Shown here: in pieces, positions 57,086-64,000 of the stretch
Numbering within the stretch: position 1 is the first letter of the stretch
Layout: each line of letters starts with the position of its first letter
Assembly (NCBI RefSeq): GCF_963259705.1
Contig: NC_081861.1
Coordinates: forward strand, 106,632,102 to 106,696,101
DNA: 64,000 nucleotides
Reading direction: 5' to 3'
Source of the DNA: Myotis daubentonii
Taxonomy: Eukaryota > Chordata > Mammalia > Chiroptera > Vespertilionidae
The notes under the pieces: generated by a model
What the model saw: the letters and a program-made list of their open reading frames with translations, nothing else
What the model was told of the DNA's origin: nothing
Databases searched by the model: none
Position numbers and translations under genes: made by a program

Positions 57086-58420
57086 CTAATTGACTTAAAG
57101 CCTGGGGCACAGCTTGTCAAAATCTACCAATATCTGATTTCAAGGGATGCACGCCTAGGAACCCAGGTCCATTTAGACTGGCTGCTTCAGTGGGGACTTT
57201 TTAAACGGTATCAGTCTCCATGGAACACCCATCTCTTGCGCATCAAAAAGCCTGTGACTGATTACTGCCTGGAGCAGGAACTGTGGGTTGTTAATGAGGC
57301 TGTTATAACTCTGTATTCAGCACTGCTGAACCCCTACACCAGCCGTAGGCAAACTATGGCCCGCGGGCCGGATCCAGCCCGTTTGAAATGAATAAAACTA
57401 AAAAAAAAAAAAAAAAAAAAAGACCGTACCCTTTTATGTAATGATGTTTACTTTGAATTTATATTAGTTCACACAAACACTCCATCCATGCTTTTGTTAT
57501 GGCCCTCCGGTCCAGTTTAAGAACCCATTGTGGCCCTCGAGTCAAAAAGTTTGCCCACCCCTGCCCTACACACTTGTACTCATTCCATCAAAGGCGGAAT
57601 GGTTTACATGTCTAGATCTGAAAGATGCCTTTTTCTGCCTTCAGTTGGCATCCCCTAGTCAGCCCCTGTTCACCTTTGAGTGGGAAAACCCAACTACAGG
57701 GCCAAGGAGCCGTTCACCTGGACCAGACTGCCACAAGGGTTCAAGAACTCCCTGACTCGTTTTAGTGGAGCACTAGCATCTGATCCGTCCAAGTTCCCAG
57801 GACAGGACTTGGGGTGTGTTCTACTCTAATATGTAGATGACCTCCTACTGGCTAGCTCCACAGGAGCTCAGTGCTGCGAAGGTATGCAAGCCCTTCTGAA
57901 ACTCCTAACTGAAACAGATTACCAGGTGTCCAAGAGAAAGGCACAAATCTGTCAGAGAGAAGTCAAGTACCTAGGTTTCCAAATTACCTGAGGGAAACGA
58001 AGACTGGGGACTGAAAGGAAGGAGGCAGTATGTGCTATCCCACTCCCTAGCACCCAGCAACAGGTTCAGGAATTCCTGGGAGCAGCAGGGTTCTGTCAAA
58101 TTTGGATCCCAGGGTTTTCAGATCTAGCTAAGCCTCTCTATGAAGCTATCAAAGGGGAAGAGAAGGCACCCATCGACTGGGGTCCTGAGCAGGAAAATGC
58201 CTTCACTACCATAAAGGCAAAGCTCACCGAGGCCCCAGTACTAGGGCTACCAGATGTGACATAAGATTTTAACCTCTTCATTCACAAGAACAATGGGGTA
58301 GCCCTAGGAGTTCTAACCAAGGAGTTTGGACCCTGGCAAAGACCAGTAACCTATCCCTCCAAGCAGATTGTCCTGGTTGCCTCCGGGTGGCCCCCATGTT
58401 TCAGGGACCTTCCAGCCACC
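57086..58420 (+). pseudogene. pol remnant, reverse transcriptase, split by a hAT element
   Basis: RT palm segments flank the hAT insertion at 57340-57563; LDLKDAFF with the first catalytic Asp is near 57612. The active-site YVDD is still encoded at 57830-57841, but a TAA stop stands directly before it (57827-57829), and it lies in a different frame from LDLKDAFF. Several further frameshifts. Confidence 0.88.
57340..57563. mobile_element. Non-autonomous hAT element inside proviral RT
   Basis: Termini CAGCCGTAGGCAAACT and, in complement, CAGGGGTGGGCAAACT. A perfect 8-bp target duplication CCCTACAC lies at 57332-57339 and 57564-57571. 224 bp with an internal run of about 22 A (57401-57421). No transposase. 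It must be younger than the provirus. Confidence 0.97.
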
Positions 58421-58699
58421 ATATTATTAGTCAAAAAAGCAGATAAGCTTACCCTGGGACAAAACTTAAATGTAAAAGTACTTCATGCTGTTGTCACCCT
58501 AATGGAAGCTAGGGGGCAGCACTGGCTAACTCATGCTCAAATGACTCAATACCAAGGGTTTCTTTGTGAAAATCCCTGAGTACAATTAGAAGCAGTGAGA
58601 GCTCTTAATCCTGCCACCTTCTTACCCATCGCTGAGGGAGCCCCTGAGCATGATTGCCTAGAAGTTCTAGAGGAGGGTTAATCCAGCCAGTCAGATCTA

Positions 58700-59235
58700 A
58701 CAGACTGGCCTCTGCAGAATCTGGATCTGATATTTTAAAGGGAGCAGCTTTCTATATGAAGGGAAAAGACGAGCCGGATATGCAGTGGTATCATACTTTG
58801 AGACAGTAGAGGCACAGGCTCTGCCTGAAGGATGGTCAGCTCAGAGGGCAGAGCTTTGGGCCCTGATCAGAGCTTTAGAGCTCAGCAAGGAAAAGCATGA
58901 TAACATTTATATCGACTCGGCGCCAGGCCTTTGCCACCCTGCATAGCCATGGGGCTATATACACGGAAAGAGGACTCCTGACTGCTGGAGGGAAAGGAAT
59001 AAAAAACCAGAATGAAATCCTAAAATTGCTAGAAGAAGTATGGGAGCCCAAGGAAATAGCCATCATGCATTGTAAGGGTCACCAGAAGGGGAAAGACTCA
59101 GTGTTACAAGGAAACCTACGTGCTGACACTGCAACCAAGCTGGCTGTTAAAGAACAAGTATCCCTGTCACGGATCATGTTGGCCCCCGAATTACCTGAAC
59201 CTCTGAAATACACTCCTCAGGCGGAGGAATAGGCC
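58700..59235 (+). pseudogene. pol remnant, RNase H
   Basis: Shows QRAELWALIRALEL (helix with a catalytic-type Glu), YIDS soon after, and the C-terminal HGAIYTERGLLTAGGK and HCKGHQKG segments, spread over at least two frames. 58897-59232 is the longest open piece (111 codons). Confidence 0.85.
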
Positions 59236-60425
59236 CAGCAAGAAGGGGGCAAGAGAATGAAGGAAGGTTGGTGGATACTCCCAGATCATAAGGTCTATGT
59301 CCCAGAACAGTTAGCCCATAAGCTAGTCCTCCAGCAGCATGAACTTACTCATTTAGGGAAGACTGCCCTAGAAGCTTTGTTAGGCAGATCTACCTAATTG
59401 CCTGTCTTCCCTCCTTATGTCCCTCAGTCTCTTAGCATTGCCTCCTCTGTGAGCAGAGCAATGCCAAACAGGGTCCTATAGGACCAATAGGAGTTCAGCG
59501 CTGCGGGCAAGTTCCCTTTGAAGACTTAGAGGTAGATTTTATAGAAATAGGGCCCAACACAGTGAATATATATCTACTGGTCTTTGTTTGCACCTTTTCA
59601 GGCTGGGTCAAGGCATGTCCCACTCGCACAGAAGAGGCAAGAGAAGTCACTAAGGCATTGCTGAAGGATATGATTTCGCGGTATGGAATGCCTCCAACCA
59701 TAGCGTCGGATAATGGCCAGCCTTTGTAGCAGAAATAGTACAATAGGTATCTAAGGCTTTAGGAATTAAGTGGAACTTACATACAGCTTACAGGTCCCAG
59801 AGCTCAGAGAAAGTAGAGCGCATGAACCGACACTCAAGCAGTCTATGCCTAAACTATGCCAAGAGACAACCTTACCTTGGAGAGATATCTTGCCTCTTGT
59901 ACTCCTGCGGGTGTGCTGTGCCCCAGGGGTGAGGGTAGGTTTATCTCACTTTGAAATTCTATATGGCAGACCCCCTCCCTTAATTCAGCTGAAGGGATAT
60001 TTGAGGGAAATAGGGAACTTAGGAATTCAGAAGCAATTACAAAAACTAGGGAAAACTGTCTTTGAGGTCCACAGATGGGTTACTGACTGATTACCCATCT
60101 CTCTAGGAACAGCTGTACACCATTATAAACCTGGAGACCAAGTTTGGGTAAAAGATTGGAAAAAGGAGCCCCTTAAACCAAGTTGGAAGGGACCCTATCC
60201 AGTCATACTAACCACCCCCACAGCTCTCAAGGTTGTAGGACTGAACACCTGGATCTACCACTCCCCGGTGAAAGCAGCCCACCAGCTGAGTGAAGCCCAG
60301 CCTAAGTGGAAGGTGACCTCTGACCAGAAACATCCCCTGCGGGTCACCCTTAAGAAGATGGCGGACTTGGCTGACCGACCTATTCCAAGGAATTTAGATA
60401 ACACCATGCTGAATTCTTCCTTACA
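59236..60425 (+). pseudogene. pol remnant, integrase
   Basis: HELTH of the zinc domain near 59339; the first catalytic Asp at 59535-59537, the second at 59709-59711 (SDNG), the Glu at 59816-59818 (KVERMNR) in a shifted frame. The C-terminal GPY-like part (PSWKGPYPVILTTPTALKV) is well kept near 60175-60240. Stops interrupt each part. L1 begins about 10 bp after this text ends. Confidence 0.88.
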
Positions 60426-61049
60426 CTAATATTTCTTTTTTTTTTAATATTTTTCCCTTTATTGAATAAGATATTACAAATGTGTTTTTATCCCCCCGAT
60501 GTCCCCTCATCCCCCCAATCCTGCCCTCACCTTCATCCCCTGTTGTCCACATCCATCACTTATGCTTGTATGCAGGCATACAAGTCCTTTGGTTGATATT
60601 TTCCCCTCACCCCCACCTTCCCTTGCCTTCCCTCTGAGTTTTGAACATCTGATCAATGCTTCTCTGTCTCTACATATGTTTTTGTTCTTCAGTTTATGTT
60701 GTTCATTATAATCCACAAATGAGTGAGAGCATGTGATATTTATCTTTCTCTGACTGACTTACTTCACTTAGCATAATGCTCTCCAGGTCCATCCATGCTG
60801 TTGCAAATGGTAGGAGTTCCTTCCTTTTTACAGCAGCATAGTATTCCATTGTGTAGATGTGCCAAAGTTTTTAATCCATTCATCTGCTGATGGGCACTTA
60901 GGCTGATTCCAAATCTTAGCTATTGTAAATCTTGCTGCTATGAACATAGGGATGCATATATCCTTTCTGATTGGTGTTTCTGGTTTCTTGGGATATATTC
61001 CCAGAAGTGGGAAAACTGGGTCAAATGGAAGTTCCATTTTTAGTTTTTT

Positions 61050-61398
61050 TTTTTTTAAATTAAATCTTTATTGTTCAGATTATTACATTTGTTCCTTCCC
61101 CCCCCCCATAACTCCCCTCCTCCCAGTTCCCTCCCCACCCTCCGCCCTCACTCCCCACCCACTGTCCTCATCCATAGGTGCACGATTTTTGTCCAGTCTC
61201 TTCCCACATCTCCCACCCCCCTTTCCCCCCCAAGAATAGTCAGTCCATTCCCTTTCTATGTCCCTGATTCTATTATAATCAACAGTTCATTCTGTTCATC
61301 AGATTATTTATTCACTTGATTCTTAGATTCACTTGTTGATAGATGCATATTTGTTGTTCATAATTTGTATCTTTACCTTTTTCTTCCTCTTCCTCTTC
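61050..61398 (-). other. 3' UTR of the ORF1-only element
   Basis: Holds poly(G) runs on the element strand (complement of C runs at 61100-61108 and 61217-61231), as L1 3' UTRs do, plus AATAAA shortly before the tail. It goes straight from the ORF1 stop to UTR text without ORF2 remnants that I can recognise. Confidence 0.8.
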
Positions 61399-62247
61399 TT
61401 AAAGGATACCTTTCAGCATTTCATATAATCCTGGTTTGGTGGTGATGAACTCCTTTAGCTTTTCCTTATCTGTGAAGCTCTTTATCTGACCTTCAATTCT
61501 GAATGATAGCTTTGCTGGATAAAGTAATCTTGGTTGTAGGTTCTTGGTATTCATCACTTTGAATATTTCTTGCCACTCCCTTCTGGCCTGCAAAGTTTCT
61601 GTTGAGAAATCAGCTGACAGTCCTATGGGTATTCCCTTGTAGGTAACTGAGTTTCTTTCTCTTGCTGTTTTTAAGATTCTCTCTTTATCTTTTGCTCTTG
61701 GCATTTTAATTATGATGTGTCTTGGTGTGGTCCTCTTTGGATTCCTTTTGTTTGGGGTTCTCCGCGCTTCTTGGACCTGTAAGTCCATTTCTTTCACCAG
61801 GTGGGGGAAGTTTTCTGTCATTATTTCTTCAAATAGGTTTTCAATATCTTGCTCTCTCTCGTCTTCTGGCACCCCTATAATTCTGATGTTGGTACGCTTG
61901 AAGCTGTCCCAGAGGCTCCTTACACTATCCTCGCATTTTTGGATTCTTTTTTCATTTTGCTTTTCCAGTTGGATGTTTTTTGCTTCCTCGCATTTCAAAT
62001 CATTGACTTGATTCTTGCGCTCCTCTGGTCTGCTGTCGGGCGTCTGTATAATATTCGTTATTTCAGTCCGTGTGTGCTTAATTTCTAGTTGGTTCCCCAA
62101 TATAAGATCGAGGGTCTTATTAGTTTTCGTGTAGATCTCATTAAGTTTATCGGCAGCTTCTAAACAGTTCTTGAGAGACCTTAAAAGCGTGGTTCTGAAC
62201 TCTATTTCTTCCATTGACAATTTTGTCCTGTTTCTTTGTCTCCGCAT
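61399..62247 (-). CDS. LINE-1 ORF1 protein, intact (ORF1-only element)
   Basis: 282 codons, ATG to TAA without a break. L1 ORF1p is an RNA-binding trimer that coats L1 RNA into cytoplasmic particles and acts as a nucleic-acid chaperone. Residues about 15-115 are rich in Leu, Glu and Lys with heptad spacing (coiled coil). About 118-215 is the RRM-like domain, with RIIGVPEDEREQDIENLFEE as its hallmark. About 200-282 is the C-terminal domain, with ARRE and LLYPAKLSF. At 282 residues it is shorter than the human form (338), chiefly in the coiled coil. The ATG has A at -3. Sense to the element's 5' UTR promoter; no second ORF follows. The absence of stops suggests a recent insertion. Confidence 0.93.
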   Translation of the reverse strand: MRRQRNRTKLSMEEIEFRTTLLRSLKNCLEAADKLNEIYTKTNKTLDLILGNQLEIKHTRTEITNIIQTPDSRPEERKNQVNDLKCEEAKNIQLEKQNEKRIQKCEDSVRSLWDSFKRTNIRIIGVPEDEREQDIENLFEEIMTENFPHLVKEMDLQVQEARRTPNKRNPKRTTPRHIIIKMPRAKDKERILKTARERNSVTYKGIPIGLSADFSTETLQARREWQEIFKVMNTKNLQPRLLYPAKLSFRIEGQIKSFTDKEKLKEFITTKPGLYEMLKGIL

Positions 62248-62951
62248 TTTGTTATGCTTCCTTGGTGCACCCCCTAGTGGTCTTTGTTCCCAGTCTTATA
62301 GATAAATCTTGATTGTTGTAGCTAATCCCAGGGAGGGTTTGACCTCCAGGCCAAGTGGCTATGAGAATCAGCGGTGTCAGCAGTGAGGAGAACTTCTGTC
62401 CTCTAGGGAGGTGCTAATCTAGCCTTTGCCTGAGGCTATCCGGCAAAGGCCTCTGTGCAGGGCTTGGGCGGGGCTGGTCGCACAGGATCAACAGGGTGGG
62501 CCGGAGAGAGCAGTTATGGCGGCTCTCAGTCCTGTCCCCAGGGGCTCTGCCTCTCTGAGTCCCAGCACCCGCTGCAAAGCTTGGAGAGAAAGCTGCACTC
62601 GCTCTGACCGAAGCCAGACAGTCCCGCTTCTCCCGTTTGAGTCTGGGTCCCTAAAGACTCGCCTGTATCTGGAGCTCAGAGTCTGCGACTCCCTCCCGAT
62701 TGAAAACGCCAACCGCGCCCTCGGCCGCCAGCCCACTCCGCGCACTCCGCACCTCAGAATTTGACTTCAGCACTGCGCCTCCTCTGAGTGTCCGTATGCG
62801 TTTCTCTTTCCTCCTGGTTGTAGGACTTCCACTCAGCCAGCGTTCCTGTGGTTCTGGGTGATGTCCGTTCCGTGTTTTAGTTTCACTTTTGAAGTAGTTG
62901 TTCAAAGCAGCAAACTCCGGCGTTAACCTATGCCGCCATCTTGGTTCTCTC
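62248..62951 (-). promoter_or_regulatory. 5' UTR/promoter of the ORF1-only element
   Basis: GC- and CpG-rich relative to its surroundings. AAGATGGCGGC, a YY1-type site, lies within 20 nt of the 5' end (plus 62932-62942), as in human L1, where YY1 sets the transcription start. It appears complete because the target duplication begins immediately after the first base. Confidence 0.8.
62932..62942 (-). promoter_or_regulatory. YY1-type site
   Basis: AAGATGGCGGC on the minus strand, starting about 10 nt from the element's 5' end. Confidence 0.75.
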
Positions 62952-64000
62952 CCATTTTTAGTTTTTTGAGGAAACTCCATACTGTTCTCAACAGTGGCTG
63001 CACCAGTCTGCATACCCACCAGCACTGAACGAGGGTTCCTTTTTCTCCGCATCCTAGCCAGCAGTTGTCCTTTGTTGATTTGTCGATGATCGCCATTCTG
63101 ACAGGTGTTAGATGATAACTCATTGTTGTTTTGATTTGCATCTCTCAGGTGATTAGTGACTTTGATCATGTTTTCATGTGTCTCTCAGCCTTATGCATGT
63201 CCTCTTTCAAAAAAAGGTCTATTTAGGTCCACTGCCCATTTTTTTATTGGGTTGTTTATCTTCCTTTTGTTAAGTTTTATGAGTTTCCTATAAGTGTTGG
63301 AGATTAAACCTTTATCGGAGATATCATTGGCAAATATGTTCTCCCATGCAGTGGGTTTTCTTGTTGTTTTGTTGATGGTTTCTTTTGCTATGCAGAAGCT
63401 TTTTATTTTGATATAGTCCCATTTGTTTATTTCCCCTTTAGTTTCCATTGCCCTAGGAGCTGTGCCAGTGAAGAAATTCCTTTGGCATATATCTGAGATT
63501 TTGCTACCTGAGGATTCCTCTAATAATATTATGGTTTCCCATCTTACGTTTAAGTCCTTTATCCGTTTTGAGTTTATTTTTGTGTATGGTGTAAGTTGGT
63601 GGTCCAGTTTAATTTTTTTGCATGTGTCTGACCAAATTTCCCAGCACCATTTATTGAAGAGACTGTCTTGACTCCATTGTATGTTTTTACATCCTTTGTC
63701 AAATATTAATTGAGCATAGTGGTTCGGGTCGATTTCTGGGTTCTCTATTCTATTCCATTGGTCTGTATATCTGTTCTTGTGCCAGTACCAGGCAGTTTTG
63801 AGAATAGTGGCTTTGTAATACAGTTTGATATCTGGTATTAAGGTCCCTCTTACTTTGTTCTTTTTTCTCAGGATCGCATCAGCTATTCAGGTTTTTTTTT
63901 TTTTTTTAATTCCAGATGAATATTTGGAGAGTTCGTTCTAGATTTCTGAAATATGCTGTTTGTATTTTAATGGGGAGTGCATTGAATCTATAGATTGCTT

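Larger units (their letters stand above)
53781..60430 (+). mobile_element. Decayed gammaretrovirus-like endogenous provirus (env and 3' LTR not seen)
   Basis: Plus-strand order: probable 5' LTR, leader, gag (MA, PPPY, CA, zinc knuckle), protease, RT, RNase H, integrase. The single C-C-H-C knuckle, the gag-pro-pol layout and the integrase C-terminal GPY-type domain place it in the gamma-like class I group. Every gene is broken by stops and frameshifts, so nothing can be made from it. A hAT element splits RT. An L1 cuts it just after integrase; env or a 3' LTR could only lie past the window's right edge. Confidence 0.9.
61050..62951 (-). mobile_element. Full-length ORF1-only L1-type element (HAL1-like)
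   Basis: In its own direction: 5' end GAGAGAACCAAGATGGCGGC at 62951, GC-rich 5' UTR of about 700 bp, intact ORF1 (62247-61399), about 350 bp of 3' UTR with G-rich tracts, AATAAA (plus TTTATT at 61067-61072) and a poly(A) tail. There is no ORF2. CCATTTTTAGTTTTTT at 61034-61049 returns identical at 62952-62967, a 16-bp target duplication, so the element arrived as this 1.9-kb unit. It would need ORF2 protein from an autonomous L1. Alternative: a one-off deletion product of a full L1. Confidence 0.9.
60434..64000 (-). mobile_element. LINE-1 inserted at the end of proviral pol, continues past the window
   Basis: Poly(T) at 60434-60445 marks the 3' end; 3' UTR, ORF2 C-terminus (60828-61037 minus) and then, after a nested element at 61050-62951, ORF2 toward RT (63191-63448 and on). 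Frames are interrupted, but less than in the 548-6960 copies. The target duplication cannot be tested, because the 5' end is outside. Confidence 0.9.

Noticed and set aside
62426..62764. Plus-strand open frame of 112 codons antisense to the L1-type 5' UTR, recalling primate ORF0
   Set aside because: The stretch is GC-rich and several frames are open; no shared motif and no evidence of an antisense promoter. Position alone is not enough.
62651..63169. Minus-strand open frame of 172 codons
   Set aside because: It crosses the border between the outer L1 and the 5' UTR of the nested ORF1-only element, so it is a chance fusion after insertion.
60425..64000. env gene of the provirus
   Set aside because: After integrase the sequence changes to L1 within about 10 bp and stays L1-derived to the window end.

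Overview
The window looks like a stretch of gene-poor nuclear genome from a vesper bat (Vespertilionidae). Three repeat classes support this: many copies of a tRNA-derived SINE of the VES type, a heavy load of non-autonomous Helitrons of the HeliBat type (5' TC, 3' palindrome then CTAG, inserted between A and T), and short non-autonomous hAT elements with 8-bp target duplications. I recognise no host protein-coding gene. The only long convincing open frame is a LINE-1 ORF1 at 61399-62247 (minus). Names follow general knowledge of these families; no database was searched.

Layout. 1-12034 is a stack of LINE-1 copies: two on the minus strand (548-3947, 3948-6960) meeting a plus-strand copy head to head (6961-11800), pierced by Helitrons (7239-8398), SINEs and very short L1 tails. 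12035-20084 is mostly old sequence with two kinds of LTR-like repeat, a 178-bp segment present twice, SINEs and MIR remnants. 20085-33600 holds a broken L1, two hAT elements, several SINEs, a 25-nt U6 snRNA fragment with target duplications (28717-28741), and a second copy of an LTR-like repeat. 33610-34383 is a complete solo LTR with a 6-bp target duplication. 34825-43137 is an old plus-strand L1 that took in a tRNA-Ile 5' half (35344-35385), L1 tails, Helitrons (one group of three end to end) and SINEs.

44210-52439 is a Helitron district: single copies, fused pairs, and a head-to-tail row of four elements at 48889-51583 with exact junctions. 53781-60430 is a decayed gammaretrovirus-like provirus with gag, pro and pol order still readable; its pol is interrupted by a hAT element. 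60434-64000 is a minus-strand L1 that cut into the end of pol; nested inside it is a full-length L1-type element with only ORF1 (61050-62951), resembling the HAL1 (half-LINE-1) class, with intact ORF1, a GC-rich 5' promoter region and a perfect 16-bp target duplication.

The parts do not work together as a pathway. What they record is an order of insertions: old L1 and MIR first, then the provirus, then hAT, younger L1, Helitrons and VES SINEs. The most notable items are the recurrent fused Helitron pair (same joint three times), the four-unit Helitron row, the intact ORF1-only element, and two tailless small-RNA retrocopies.
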